Source of the DNA: Eggerthellaceae bacterium
Lineage (GTDB): Bacteria; Actinomycetota; Coriobacteriia; Coriobacteriales; Eggerthellaceae
Assembly (NCBI GenBank): GCA_017459925.1
Contig: JAFUCC010000026.1
Location: 1 to 64,000 of the forward strand
Direction: 5' to 3'
Length of the DNA: 64,000 nucleotides
Shown here: positions 7,202-16,848 of the stretch, in pieces
Layout: each line of letters begins with the position of its first letter
Numbering within the stretch: position 1 is the first letter of the stretch
Position numbers and translations under genes: made by a program
The notes under the pieces: model-generated
What the model was told of the DNA's origin: nothing
The model's database searches: none
What the model saw: the letters and a program-made list of their open reading frames with translations, nothing else

Positions 7202-8472
7202 CTGGCGAATTCCGCGAACATATGAGCACAATCGGGCGGCGCGTACAGCATGATGTGCGTGCCGTCTTCTTCATGGGCCTCGCTGATTATGTGGCATCGT
7301 TTATGCGCGATAGCAACGAGGTCTCCGCGCATATAGGGAATCACGACGGTTAACAAGTCATCACGCGAGGCAGCGACTTTGGCTATACGCTCGATAAGCT
7401 CTTCAATTCCCTCGCCGGTTTCAGCGGAAACCAAAACCGCATCGGGATGCGTTTCGGATAAACGCCTGACTGCGTCGCTCGATTCAAGCAGGTCCTTCTT
7501 GTTGAACACGGTCAGGCGCTCGATTCTCTCGGCACCGATTTGGTGGAGCACCTCTTCGACCGTCTCCATCTGATATGCGAGCTCTTCGGAGGACCCATCG
7601 ACGACATGCAGTATGAGGTCTGCCCCATTGATCTCGTCGAGCGTCGATTTGAATGACTCGACCAAGGTGGTGGGAAGTTTTCGAATGAACCCGATGGTGT
7701 CCGTAACCGTCACTTCGCGGCCTTCCGGGAGCCTCAGCTTTCGCGTAGTCGGGTCGAGCGTTGCGAACAGCTTGTCGTAACTGAGCACGTCGGCGTTTGT
7801 CAGTCGGTTGATGAGGCTCGATTTGCCAGCGTTCGTGTAACCTGCGAGGGCGATTTTGAACGTGCCGCTCTTGTATCGTCCCTCGCGCTGAACGGAGCGA
7901 ATCTCGTCGAGCCTCGCAAGTTCTCGCTTAATCGAAGAAATGCGCTTCCTGACCATGCGTCGGTCAACCTCGAGCTGGCTTTCACCTTCGCCGAAGCGCG
8001 AACCGACGCCGCCACCCATTCGGTTCGAGGCGAGATGCGCCCACATGCCGCGAAGTCGCGGATACAGGTACTCGTTTTGCGCTAATCGCACCTGCAGACG
8101 CCCCTCTTTCGTCGTGGCGTGGAGGGCGAATATGTCAAGGATGAGCGCTGTTCGGTCGATTACTTTCACATCACGATCGACGATTTTCTCAAGGTTAGCC
8201 TGCTGGGAAGGCGTGAGCTCGTCATCGAACACGACGAGGTCTGCGGCATACGCCCTGCACATATCGGCAATTTCCTCAGCCTTGCCACTACCCACGAATG
8301 TGCGAGGGTTTGGCGCATCAAGTCGCTGCGTCGTCGTTGCAATCGTTTCAGCGCCGACTGTGTCGATGAGCCGCGCGAGTTCCTCGAGCGACGATTCTGC
8401 CGGCCAAGGCGACCCTGGCCAGTCGATTCCCACTAGTATCGCGCGTTCTTTGATCTCAACGATTTCCTGCAT
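7198..8472 (-). CDS. hflX: GTPase HflX
   Basis: 424 residues. HflX binds the large ribosomal subunit and rescues or splits stalled ribosomes. The N-terminal HflX domain includes the GSGKAEEIA segment and a long helical linker (RMGGGVGSRFGEGESQLEVDRR region). The G domain has GYTNAGKSS (G1), DTIGFIRKLP (G3) and NKKD (G4). It is the last gene of the miaB-miaA-dapF run, separated from dapF by a family A hairpin. Confidence 0.95.
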   Translation of the reverse strand: MQEIVEIKERAILVGIDWPGSPWPAESSLEELARLIDTVGAETIATTTQRLDAPNPRTFVGSGKAEEIADMCRAYAADLVVFDDELTPSQQANLEKIVDRDVKVIDRTALILDIFALHATTKEGRLQVRLAQNEYLYPRLRGMWAHLASNRMGGGVGSRFGEGESQLEVDRRMVRKRISSIKRELARLDEIRSVQREGRYKSGTFKIALAGYTNAGKSSLINRLTNADVLSYDKLFATLDPTTRKLRLPEGREVTVTDTIGFIRKLPTTLVESFKSTLDEINGADLILHVVDGSSEELAYQMETVEEVLHQIGAERIERLTVFNKKDLLESSDAVRRLSETHPDAVLVSAETGEGIEELIERIAKVAASRDDLLTVVIPYMRGDLVAIAHKRCHIISEAHEEDGTHIMLYAPPDCAHMFAEFAS

Positions 8473-8520
8473 GCCTTAATGATATCCGATAGTTCGCAAG
8501 ACGCGCTTCACCAAGGCGCG

Positions 8521-8567
8521 CCCGCGAATTTGAACATCAGCCCTGGGGTAATGTTCAAATTCGCGGG
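8521..8567. repeat. Family A palindromic element, copy 2
   Basis: 17-nt perfect inverted repeat (8521-8537 against 8551-8567) around a core with CCCTGGGG. The stem is extended by CCCGCG/CGCGGG. It ends 2 nt before the dapF stop codon; probably a strong 3' hairpin between dapF and hflX. Confidence 0.82.
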
Positions 8568-8569
8568 AG

Positions 8570-9448
8570 TTATAGGGAAAACGTTCCCGTGAACGACTCT
8601 TCGGCAGGGCCGGTCATAAGGACGCTTCCACCTGGGGTATAGGCGATATGAAGCGTGCCGCCGAGCAAGATGAGGTCGTTCTCGGCACCCGTTCTGCCCG
8701 TCAGGAAGGCTGCAACGCCGGTTGCGCATGCCCCGGTACCGCATGCAAGCGTCTCGCCGCATCCGCGCTCATACACGCGCATGTGAATGCCATCGTCTTT
8801 CACGGTGGCAAACTCGATGTTCGCCTTTTCGGGGAACGCATCGCAGCTTTCGAAGTAAGCGCCGATACAGTCGATGTCGATGCTTTCGCAATCGTCTACA
8901 AATGTGACGGCATGCGGGTTGCCCATCGAAATGCACGTGAAATCGAACGTGCCATACGGCGATTCGATCGGGGATTCTTTGACGAATGCCTCTCCGAGCT
9001 CCGTCATGGCATTGAACGCAAGCGTCGTCGGCACAAGGTGGGGGCTGAGAATCGGCGCGCCCATGTCAACTGTGGCGGTTAGCAGCTTCCCTTCATCAGT
9101 AGTCGAATAGCTGATCACCTTCACGCCTGCGCGCGTCTCGACGTTTAATAAAGGCGTGTTCTTTTCGACTATTCCGTAATCGACAAGGTATTTCGCAAAA
9201 CAGCGCACCCCGTTACCGCACATTTGGGCGATGCTTCCATCTGCGTTCCTGTAATCCATGAAACCCGAATTGCAAGGATCTTCCGGCGGTCTCACGAAGA
9301 TGACGCCGTCAGCTCCGACGCCGAAATGCCTGTCGCATATCCGCGCGATCTCCTCAGGCGTTAAATCGATTTGATTGTTGAGGTCCTCGATGAAAACGAA
9401 GTCGTTACCTGCTCCGTGGAGCTTCACGAAATCATAGTCGTTGCGCAT
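8570..9448 (-). CDS. dapF: Diaminopimelate epimerase
   Basis: 292 residues from the ATG at 9448, preceded by GAAGGAG; the start lies 25 nt inside miaA, implying coupling. Interconverts LL- and meso-diaminopimelate for lysine and peptidoglycan. The two catalytic cysteines are visible in CGNGVRCF and in ETLACGTGACA. dapA and dapB lie 17 kb away on the same strand. Confidence 0.95.
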   Translation of the reverse strand: MRNDYDFVKLHGAGNDFVFIEDLNNQIDLTPEEIARICDRHFGVGADGVIFVRPPEDPCNSGFMDYRNADGSIAQMCGNGVRCFAKYLVDYGIVEKNTPLLNVETRAGVKVISYSTTDEGKLLTATVDMGAPILSPHLVPTTLAFNAMTELGEAFVKESPIESPYGTFDFTCISMGNPHAVTFVDDCESIDIDCIGAYFESCDAFPEKANIEFATVKDDGIHMRVYERGCGETLACGTGACATGVAAFLTGRTGAENDLILLGGTLHIAYTPGGSVLMTGPAEESFTGTFSL

Positions 9449-10410
9449 GACGGCTCTCCTTCTCGGTTGCCGTCGATTGTAGCAACGATGCCAAGCGCCT
9501 CTTCGAGCATGTAATCGAGATTTAACGTGTCGGCGTTTATCCAGTGAATGCGGGCGTCTTTCCTGAACCACGTGCGCTGTCGCTTCGCATAACGTCTCGT
9601 TGCGAGCTTGATTTGCCCAATTGCCTCGTCAAGCGATATCTCGCCATCCAAAGCAGCGACGATCTCCTTGTAACCAATGGCCTGCGGAGCCGTGATGCCC
9701 TCTCTGAAACCCTTGTCGAGAAGGCCCTTAACTTCTTCGACTAACCCCGATTCGACCATCTCGTCGACGCGGTCGTCGATTCGTTTCTTCAACACTTCGA
9801 CATCGACGGAAAGCCCTATGAAGACCGCGGGTACATGTTGCGGAATCGTTGAAAGCATCTCCTTGCGTTTCGCGTAGCTCTCCCCAGCTTCAAGCATCTC
9901 GAAGGCCCTTACGACGCGTTTGACGTCGTTTTCGGGAATGACTGCAGCACTGTCCGAATCGGCCTCGTCGAGGAGCTTCCAGAGCTCATGAGAACCGCGT
10001 TCGGCGGCTATCTTCATGTACCGTTTGCGAACCGGGTTATCGATTTGCTCTCCTTCGGCGAAGTCATAGTCGTCGATTGCGGCCCTTACGTAAAAGCCCG
10101 TGCCGCCGCACAAAAGCGGTCTTTTGCCCCTCGACTGAATGTCATTGAAGCGCTCGCGTGCGTACGTTTGGAATAGGGCTGCAGAATACGGCTCGCCAGG
10201 ATCGACGAGATCGAGCCCGAAATGAGGCACGAGCCGTTGCTCGTCAGGAACCTTTCCCGTCCCGATATCCATGCCTCTGTACACTTGCATGGAATCAGCG
10301 CTCACGATTTCGCCGTCAAGGGTTTGCGCGAGCCTTATCGCGAGCGAGGACTTTCCCGAAGCAGTGGGGCCGACTACGCAAACGACGTCCTTGTGGGAGT
10401 TTCCTTCCAT
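9424..10410 (-). CDS. miaA: tRNA dimethylallyltransferase MiaA
   Basis: 328 residues. Adds the isopentenyl group to A37 of tRNAs reading UNN codons, giving i6A, the substrate of MiaB encoded just upstream. P-loop GPTASGKSSLA at about 14-24, DSMQVYRGMDIGTGK region, and a C-terminal RYAKRQRTWFRKD motif. Starts 8 nt after the miaB stop. Confidence 0.96.
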   Translation of the reverse strand: MEGNSHKDVVCVVGPTASGKSSLAIRLAQTLDGEIVSADSMQVYRGMDIGTGKVPDEQRLVPHFGLDLVDPGEPYSAALFQTYARERFNDIQSRGKRPLLCGGTGFYVRAAIDDYDFAEGEQIDNPVRKRYMKIAAERGSHELWKLLDEADSDSAAVIPENDVKRVVRAFEMLEAGESYAKRKEMLSTIPQHVPAVFIGLSVDVEVLKKRIDDRVDEMVESGLVEEVKGLLDKGFREGITAPQAIGYKEIVAALDGEISLDEAIGQIKLATRRYAKRQRTWFRKDARIHWINADTLNLDYMLEEALGIVATIDGNREGEPSCATTMIS

Positions 10411-10417
10411 TTGCGGA

Positions 10418-11782
10418 CTACGCGAGCGTGCCGCGAAGGTACCAGGTCTTCGCTTCGGCGATTTCGACGTTTGCGATCGAGCCCATGAGCGCCTCAGCGC
10501 TCATTTCGTCTGGCAGGGGTACGTTTACCGTGATGTTCTCGGGGCTGCGACCCGTGATCGTCCGCTCGTCTTTCTTAGAAGCGCCTTCGAAAAGCACGGG
10601 AACGGTCTTACCTGCTTGCGCCTGATTGAAGTCGTACGCGCCCTTCTCGACTGCCACGCGCAGCCTGTCAAATCGGTCTTGGATAACTTCTCGGGGCGTA
10701 TCGTCAACGAGTTTCGCAGCAGGAGTTCCTTCACGCTTGGAGTATATGAACGTGAAAACCTGCGAATATCCGATATCCTCTACGAGCCGGTACGTAGCCT
10801 GGAAATCCTCTTCGGTCTCTCCTGGAAAACCGACGATGATGTCAGTCGACATCGAGATGCCCGGGCAGGCTTCGCGCAGCTTGGATACAAGCTCGCGATA
10901 ATGCTCGACTGTATACGAGCGATGCATTGCCTTCAGGATGCTGTTAGAGCCATGCTGTGCCGGAAGGTGCAGCGCCGGCATGAGGTTAGGCACGCTGCCG
11001 AATTTCGCGATTACTTCATCGGTGAGGTCTTTCGGATGGCTTGTCGCGAAACGGAGTCGTTCGATTCCCGTTTCCGCAACCGCCTGGAGGATATCGGCGA
11101 ACCGGGGGTTGCCATACAGGTCGCGCCCATACGAATTCACGTTCTGGCCTAAGAGCGTTATTTCCTTCACGCCAGCGGCCACGTACCCTTCCGCTTCGCG
11201 CACGATATCCTCGAACGGGCGCGACTTTTCCCGTCCGCGAACATAGGGAACGATGCAATAGGTGCAAAAGTTGTTGCATCCGATGGTGATGGGAAGCCAT
11301 GCGGCCCAGGAGTGCTCGCGCGTTGTCGGCAACTCGGTCGGAAACGCCTCGGACTCCTCGACGGTTTCCGAAAGGCGCGACCCGTCGTCGAGCACCGATT
11401 CGAGCATGCTCGGCAGGGATGCGAGGTTGTTCGTTCCGAACACGACGTCGACATGGGGTAGCTCGTCGAGAAGCTTTCCACCGTCGCGCTGCCCTATGCA
11501 ACCGCCAATGGCGACCATGCGTTTGCGCAAGGGGCTCCCGGCGCGCAAGGCTATGTTCTTCATGCTGGAAACCTGCCCCATGAGGCGCACGTCAGCCGCT
11601 TCGCGCACACAACATGTCATGAACACGACGATGTCGGCTTCTTCGACGGAATCGACGGATAATGCCCCAAGCGCCTCGAGCATGCCCGTGACGCGCTCCG
11701 AATCGTGCTTGTTCATCTGGCAGCCAAACGTTTGCACGTGGAACGTGAGGTTCCAGAAAGCTGCAGATGACAGATTAGACAT
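10418..11782 (-). CDS. miaB: tRNA-2-methylthio-N6-dimethylallyladenosine synthase MiaB
   Basis: 454 residues. Radical-SAM methylthiotransferase converting i6A37 to ms2i6A37. UPF0004 domain with QTFGCQMN and further cysteines for the auxiliary cluster, radical-SAM CNNFCTYC motif, and a C-terminal TRAM domain. One of three methylthiotransferases in the window, with rimO and mtaB. Confidence 0.96.
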   Translation of the reverse strand: MSNLSSAAFWNLTFHVQTFGCQMNKHDSERVTGMLEALGALSVDSVEEADIVVFMTCCVREAADVRLMGQVSSMKNIALRAGSPLRKRMVAIGGCIGQRDGGKLLDELPHVDVVFGTNNLASLPSMLESVLDDGSRLSETVEESEAFPTELPTTREHSWAAWLPITIGCNNFCTYCIVPYVRGREKSRPFEDIVREAEGYVAAGVKEITLLGQNVNSYGRDLYGNPRFADILQAVAETGIERLRFATSHPKDLTDEVIAKFGSVPNLMPALHLPAQHGSNSILKAMHRSYTVEHYRELVSKLREACPGISMSTDIIVGFPGETEEDFQATYRLVEDIGYSQVFTFIYSKREGTPAAKLVDDTPREVIQDRFDRLRVAVEKGAYDFNQAQAGKTVPVLFEGASKKDERTITGRSPENITVNVPLPDEMSAEALMGSIANVEIAEAKTWYLRGTLA

Positions 11783-11790
11783 GCACGGCC

Positions 11791-12135
11791 TTAATCGAGC
11801 AACGTCGTGCTGAAGCCGTCGGAATCGTAATCGGCTGCACCGCGCAGGTATTGCGCCTTAATTGCGAAGTGAATGGCCGTGCGGTATTCCCCGTCGATGA
11901 TGATGTCGGCAAAAGACGGGATGCAGGCTATTTCTATTCCGACAGGAGACAGAAACCCTCTGGATATCGCAATTGCCTTTATTGCCTGGTTGACGGCGCC
12001 GGCGCCAACGGCTTGCATTTCAACGGGAACGCCGTCTTTCACCATGCCCGCAATTGCGCCAGCAACTGATGCAGGGGATGATTTCGAGGAAACCTTCAGG
12101 CAATTGACGCCAGAATGCTGTTCGCTTGTCTGCAT
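11791..12135 (-). CDS. spoVS: SpoVS family nucleic acid-binding protein
   Basis: 114 residues. Typical SpoVS body: KVSSKSSPASVAGAIAG, then VGAGAVNQAIKAIAISRGF and a conserved IPSFADIIIDGEYRTAI end. SpoVS is an Alba-like small protein required for stage V in Bacillus but is also found in non-sporulating bacteria, where its role is unclear. It has its own promoter and AAAGGAA ribosome site, and miaB follows 8 nt later. No other sporulation gene is present. Confidence 0.93.
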   Translation of the reverse strand: MQTSEQHSGVNCLKVSSKSSPASVAGAIAGMVKDGVPVEMQAVGAGAVNQAIKAIAISRGFLSPVGIEIACIPSFADIIIDGEYRTAIHFAIKAQYLRGAADYDSDGFSTTLLD

Positions 12136-12211
12136 ACCATTCCTTTTGCGTGTTAGCGTTTCGAGAGCGAAAATGGTTCGTTCGATATGCTAGTCCGTCT
12201 ATGATTTGTCT

Positions 12212-12240
12212 ATTCTAGCTGCAATTAATCGTGTTTTCAA
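12212..12240 (-). promoter_or_regulatory. Promoter of the spoVS-miaB-miaA-dapF operon
   Basis: TTGAAA (12235-12240), 17 bp, TAGAAT (12212-12217) on the minus strand, about 77 nt before the spoVS ATG. Confidence 0.7.
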
Positions 12241-12295
12241 CGGGCAGATATTCCGCCTAAAGCTAGCTTGAGCGGCACATTTTGGGCCTGTTGGA

Positions 12296-13378
12296 CTACG
12301 GCAGCTTCACGATTGGCACCGAAATGAGAATGCGGTGCTTGGAGCTTCGGACCGTAGGCGCTACATCCCCTTCTAAGTAGTAGCGCTCGGCGATATCGGC
12401 GAAGGTGACTGAAACAGCGTCAGCAAGCCTGGAAGCGTCGTCTTTTGAAAGCCTGAAGCTCCTCGCGTCTCCAAGATCGGTGGTTCTTCTTCTCTGCCTT
12501 GGTTTTTGGGGCTCATGGCCCACAATGGAAACCCTCTCCAAAACAGCGTCGAGCTCGGCGATTTCGCCGTCGATTATCCTTCGTGCGCTACGAGGCGATA
12601 TGTCCAATCCCATCTGAGACGCGAGCTCTGAAAACGATTCCGGATCGGCTGTGGCTGCGAGCCTCTTCGTCAACGGAAGCTGGCTTATGTCCCTGCAAAA
12701 AGCACGGTCTACAGTTGATAGGGCGGAAAGCCCGAAGGCGTAAAGGGATGCGGCGATTTCGACAGGCGAGCCTATGTACACCTCGCACGCGTCGCGAGAC
12801 TCGATGGCGAATTCGCACGTCGTTCGAAGAATGTTCCTCGGCCCACGCACGTTGACGCTTCCAGTTTCCGCAAGCTCGAATGTCGGGAAGCTCGACTGGT
12901 CCTTGCGTTCGGGTAAGCTGGTAACGTTCGTTTCAACGCGTATCGCGCAACCAAGCGAAGGGCGCGAATCGGCGACATATGCCTTCTCGGCGTTCACGCG
13001 TATCGAATACAAGGCCATTCCCCGGCCGTGCATGCCCCAGGCATCCATATGGTTCGTGTCGAGCTTCGAGGTAACGCGCGGTTCGAACACGTGGTCGTAC
13101 ATGTCCTCGGGCATTCCGTCGCCATTGTCGATAACCGTCAGCACGCGCTTATCGCCTTCGCGCGACATGGCGACGTAAATGCGGCTCGCATGCGCATCGC
13201 GTGAGTTCCTCAGAAGCTCCAACACGATGCTTTCGGTGTTTCTGATGTCTTGGGCAGCTTGCCTTCGTTCTGCCTCAGACGTCCTGAGACGAACGAAGCC
13301 ACCGCCGAAGTCATGCTCGACTCGGAGGTGGCTTTCGCCGTTTACAGATGCCACAAAGCCTGTGAGCGTCTGATCCAT
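12296..13378 (-). CDS. GHKL (Hsp90-like) ATPase-domain protein
   Basis: 360 residues. The N-terminal half carries a complete Bergerat fold: ELLRNSRDA (N box, 54-62), DNGDGMP (G1, 84-90) and GMHGRGMALYS (G2, 115-125). There is no histidine phosphoacceptor, receiver or membrane segment, so it is not an ordinary sensor kinase; MutL-, topoisomerase- or Morc-like ATPases are better comparisons. The C-terminal half is unrecognised, Arg-rich near 290-300. It starts 3 nt after the rny stop, so it is cotranscribed with rny. In Bacillus this slot between rny and spoVS holds ymdB. Function unknown. Confidence 0.8.
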   Translation of the reverse strand: MDQTLTGFVASVNGESHLRVEHDFGGGFVRLRTSEAERRQAAQDIRNTESIVLELLRNSRDAHASRIYVAMSREGDKRVLTVIDNGDGMPEDMYDHVFEPRVTSKLDTNHMDAWGMHGRGMALYSIRVNAEKAYVADSRPSLGCAIRVETNVTSLPERKDQSSFPTFELAETGSVNVRGPRNILRTTCEFAIESRDACEVYIGSPVEIAASLYAFGLSALSTVDRAFCRDISQLPLTKRLAATADPESFSELASQMGLDISPRSARRIIDGEIAELDAVLERVSIVGHEPQKPRQRRRTTDLGDARSFRLSKDDASRLADAVSVTFADIAERYYLEGDVAPTVRSSKHRILISVPIVKLP

Positions 13379-13381
13379 ACG

Positions 13382-14917
13382 TTACTTCGCGATGCCGATG
13401 GCGCGGCTTTCCCTGATCACGACAACTTTGACTTGACCGGGGTACTGAAGCTCGTTTTCGATTCGGCTGGCAATATCGTGCGCCAACACGACGGTACGAG
13501 CTTCGTCGACCTTCTCGGGCTCGACCATGACACGAACCTCGCGGCCCGCCTGAATAGCATACGTTCGCTCGACGCCATCGTAAGACATGGCGATTTCCTC
13601 GAGCTTTTCAAGACGCTTGATGTACGCATCGAGCGTTTCCTTGCGAGCGCCGGGACGAGCTGCGGATACAGCATCTGCAGCCTGCACGAGGACATCGAGA
13701 ACGCTGTTGGGCTCGATGTCGTTGTGGTGGGCTTCGATAGCATGCACGATTGCGTCGTTTTCGCCAAACCGACGGGCGAGGTCTGCGCCGATGACAGCAT
13801 GGTTGCCTTCGACTTCGCGGTCGATTGCCTTGCCGATATCGTGGAGCAGGCCCGCACGTTTCGCAGGAACCGGATCGAGCCCGAGCTCGCTTGCCATGAC
13901 GCCGCAAAGATACGCAACCTCAAGCGAGTGATTGAGAACGTTCTGGCCGTATGAAGTGCGGTAGCGCAAGCGACCAAGCGTCTTGACGAGTTCAGGGTCC
14001 ATATCGTGAATGCCGGTATCGAACGCAGCTTGCTCGCCGGCTTCCTGCACGCGCTGGTTCACGAGCTTTTCGGCCTTGGCGAACATCTCCTCGATACGGG
14101 CGGGATGAATGCGACCATCGGAGATGAGGTTTTCCATCGTGACGCGCCCGATTTCACGGCGAACGGGATCGAAGCATGAAATCGTAACGCATTCAGGCGT
14201 GTCGTCGATGATGAGATTCGTGCCCGTTATCTGTTCGAACGAGCGGATGTTCCTGCCCTCGCGGCCAATGATCCTGCCCTTCAGGTCGTCGGAGGGAATC
14301 TGAATGGTCGAAACGGTGTTCTCGACCGTGAACTCCGAAGCAATACGCTGCATTGCCTGGCTGAGAATCGAACGAGCCGTCTTGTCGGCCTCGGCCCTGG
14401 TGCGTGCTTCGGAATCGCGGATTATGGCAGCGCTTTCATGCGCAACGTCGTCTTTGAGGTTGTTGAGAAGCTCTTCCTTGGCTTCTTCCGGCGACATGCC
14501 CGCCACGCTTTCGAGCCTGCGGTTGATTTCCTCTTCGGCATCGTCGAGCTCACGTTGACGCTTTTCAACCTGGCCCTGCAGAGAGGAAATCTGATGCTCG
14601 CGCTTGTCGAGGGAATCGGTGCGACGGTCGAGCGATTCCTCACGTTGCTGAACACGGTGCTCGGCTTCGCGTACCTCGCGCTGACGCTCCTTGCGTTCAG
14701 ACTCTATCTCGGCGCGCATCTTGTACGCCTCATCCTTAGCCTCGACTTCTGCTTCCCGTTTTATCGTCTCGGCTTGGCGACGGGCATCGGTAAGGATGGA
14801 TTCTGCTTCCTCGGTCTTCTTCTTTGCTGATGCGTTAGCAAGGTAACGTGCGATTACGAAGCCAAGGAGAACGCCGATGATGATTGCTACGATTCCTATG
14901 ACTATGCTGGTGATCAT
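13382..14917 (-). CDS. rny: Ribonuclease Y
   Basis: 511 residues from the ATG at 14917, preceded by AAGGAG; an upstream start adds 19 unconserved residues. Membrane-anchored endoribonuclease initiating mRNA decay. N-terminal TM (about 3-25), long charged coiled coil to about 190, KH domain (LKGRIIGREGRNIRSFE), then an HD domain with LLHDIGKAID. PNPase and RNase J are also in the window, so three main degradation enzymes lie within 17 kb. Confidence 0.97.
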   Translation of the reverse strand: MITSIVIGIVAIIIGVLLGFVIARYLANASAKKKTEEAESILTDARRQAETIKREAEVEAKDEAYKMRAEIESERKERQREVREAEHRVQQREESLDRRTDSLDKREHQISSLQGQVEKRQRELDDAEEEINRRLESVAGMSPEEAKEELLNNLKDDVAHESAAIIRDSEARTRAEADKTARSILSQAMQRIASEFTVENTVSTIQIPSDDLKGRIIGREGRNIRSFEQITGTNLIIDDTPECVTISCFDPVRREIGRVTMENLISDGRIHPARIEEMFAKAEKLVNQRVQEAGEQAAFDTGIHDMDPELVKTLGRLRYRTSYGQNVLNHSLEVAYLCGVMASELGLDPVPAKRAGLLHDIGKAIDREVEGNHAVIGADLARRFGENDAIVHAIEAHHNDIEPNSVLDVLVQAADAVSAARPGARKETLDAYIKRLEKLEEIAMSYDGVERTYAIQAGREVRVMVEPEKVDEARTVVLAHDIASRIENELQYPGQVKVVVIRESRAIGIAK

Positions 14918-15142
14918 CGCTGCTCCTTTCTTGGTACGTACAAATAATGCCCAGCGCAGCATAGCGCGGGGCATGAGAATAGAGTCTCGGTGCGGTGTCG
15001 ATATTCAACTGGTTATATAAACACCCTAGCGGGTTCGTATTCTCATACAGATTCAATATTAAGCGCATATGAATCGCTTGAATACGAAATAGGACCTATC
15101 GACATAAAAAGTGCGGGAACGTATAGGTCTCGAAACGTTCAG
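14918..15142 (-). other. Intergenic region and likely leader of rny
   Basis: 225 nt between recX and rny. Several nested inverted repeats are visible: CGTATTC/GAATACG, GATTCA/TGAATC, AAGCG/CGCTT, and GACCTAT/ATAGGTC nearer recX. It is A+T-richer than the flanks. No convincing promoter hexamer pair or terminator was found. It could be a structured rny leader or a small RNA (inference). Confidence 0.35.
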
Positions 15143-15721
15143 CTAGGAATGCAGCCGTTCTTCCCACATTCGCGCTGCAGAAGAGGCAACTGCGCTCGGA
15201 TATCCTCTTTGAACGAGCTTGCGATACGCCCCTTCTCGCTTGTTCTTCGACCGAGGCGGCTTTCTTTCGATGATCGAGAGCGCACGTTCGAGCTCATCAT
15301 CGAACGAAAGCGGGTATTCGTCGGGCCAGCCAGGCACCTCGAACGGATCGATGCCGTTATCTGATAGCTCGCGTGCGATGAGCACGCTTCCCTTTCCCTG
15401 GGAAATACGGCTTCTGACAAGCACTTCGCCAAAACGGATATCGTCGATGAACCCGCATTCTTTGGCGCGGATTACAGACTCTTCGATTTCCTCTGCTTCG
15501 AAGTCATCGCGCTCGAGACGTTCGCGAATCGCCTTTTCGGATCGGTCGCTTACGTTCACGAGCGCAATGATCTTCTTGAAAGCGTCGCGTTCGGTTGAAT
15601 CCTTCGATGAGGAACGTGATGAACGCGACGCCTCATGGTCGATGTCCGCCCGGCCTGAGTCGCCGCTTTCGATCGTGCGAATATCAGCTTTAAGCTGAGC
15701 TATAAGTTCGGTCTTGGGCAT
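15143..15721 (-). CDS. recX: Regulatory protein RecX
   Basis: 192 residues. RecX caps and limits RecA filaments. Three-helix repeats are visible (RSEKAIRERLERDDF; DDIRFGEVLVRSRISQGKG; KREGAYRKLVQRGYP). A Ser/Asp-rich N-terminal extension of about 45 residues precedes the core. It lies 9 nt downstream of recA, the usual cotranscribed arrangement, and so shares its SOS promoter. Confidence 0.92.
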   Translation of the reverse strand: MPKTELIAQLKADIRTIESGDSGRADIDHEASRSSRSSSKDSTERDAFKKIIALVNVSDRSEKAIRERLERDDFEAEEIEESVIRAKECGFIDDIRFGEVLVRSRISQGKGSVLIARELSDNGIDPFEVPGWPDEYPLSFDDELERALSIIERKPPRSKNKREGAYRKLVQRGYPSAVASSAARMWEERLHS

Positions 15722-15730
15722 GAAGCGACG

Positions 15731-16789
15731 TTAGCGTTTCTTCGTGGGCTTTTCTACGGGAGTGATGGCATCTGCCTCTTCCGCTGAGCGAGAAATGATG
15801 GGAATTTCAAAGTGCTCACGAACTTTCGTCTCAAGCTCTCTGAGCAAATCGGGATTGTCGTGAAGGGTCTGCTTCGCAGCCTCGCGACCTTGGCCGAGAC
15901 GCTCTTCGCCATAGGTGTACCAAGCACCGCTCTTCTTTGCGACGCCGGCTTCAACGGCCATGTCGATGACGCAGCCTTCCTTCGAGATGCCCTGACCGTA
16001 CATGAGGTCGAACTCAGCCTGCCTGAACGGGGGCGCCACCTTGTTCTTTACCACCTTCGCACGCACGCGGTTGCCCACGACCTCGCCGTTGAGCTTTATG
16101 GAATCGATTCTACGGATATCGATACGCACGCTCGAGAAGAACTTGAGCGCACGGCCGCCCGTCGTCGTTTCAGGGTTGCCGAACATGATGCCGATCTTCT
16201 CGCGGAGCTGGTTGATGAATATGCATGTCGTGTTCGACTTGGAAAGCGAGCCGGCAAGCTTGCGGAGCGCTTGCGACATGAGCCTTGCCTGAAGCCCGAC
16301 AGTCGTATCGCCAATTTCGCCTTCGATTTCCGCGCGTGGGACAAGCGCCGCAACGGAGTCGATGACGATGCAATCGATTGCGCCGGAACGGACGAGCATA
16401 TCGCAGATTTCGAGCGCTTGCTCTCCCGTGTCGGGCTGCGAGATAAGCACCTCGTCGATGTCGACGCCAAGGCGAGCTGCGTACACCGGGTCGAGCGCAT
16501 GCTCGGCATCGATGAATGCGACGATGCCGCCTAAAGCCTGCGCTTCTGCGAGAATTTGCAGCGCAAGCGTGGTTTTACCGCTCGATTCAGGGCCGTACAC
16601 CTCGATTATGCGGCCGCGCGGCACACCGCCGATGCCGAGAGCCGCATCGAGGGGCAACGCGCCCGTAGGAATGGCGTCGACCTTCAAGTCGACCCCGGCA
16701 TCTCCGAATTTCATGATGGAGCCTTTGCCGAACTTGCCTTCGATTTGGTCTGTCGTGAGCTTGAGCGATTTCAGTTTTTCTTCGTTCAT
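15731..16789 (-). CDS. recA: Recombinase RecA
   Basis: 352 residues from the ATG at 16789, preceded by AGAAGG; an in-frame start at 16822 overlaps the promoter and is rejected. ssDNA-dependent ATPase for strand exchange and LexA coprotease. [12 protein letters not shown] is the Walker [12 protein letters not shown] and the Walker [11 protein letters not shown] follow, and loop L2 contains the [12 protein letters not shown] segment. Full length. Confidence 0.98.
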   Translation of the reverse strand: MNEEKLKSLKLTTDQIEGKFGKGSIMKFGDAGVDLKVDAIPTGALPLDAALGIGGVPRGRIIEVYGPESSGKTTLALQILAEAQALGGIVAFIDAEHALDPVYAARLGVDIDEVLISQPDTGEQALEICDMLVRSGAIDCIVIDSVAALVPRAEIEGEIGDTTVGLQARLMSQALRKLAGSLSKSNTTCIFINQLREKIGIMFGNPETTTGGRALKFFSSVRIDIRRIDSIKLNGEVVGNRVRAKVVKNKVAPPFRQAEFDLMYGQGISKEGCVIDMAVEAGVAKKSGAWYTYGEERLGQGREAAKQTLHDNPDLLRELETKVREHFEIPIISRSAEEADAITPVEKPTKKR

Positions 16790-16820
16790 GATGCCTTCTC
16801 TCGTGATTTCCGATATTTGC

Positions 16821-16848
16821 ATTATACCGAACAGATGTTTGCGGTCAA
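16821..16848 (-). promoter_or_regulatory. recA promoter with LexA box in its spacer
   Basis: TTGACC (16843-16848), 16 bp, TATAAT (16821-16826) on the minus strand. The spacer holds AAACATCTGTTC (16829-16840), the same one-off variant of GAAC-N4-GTTC as LexA box 3 at lexA. Confidence 0.85.
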
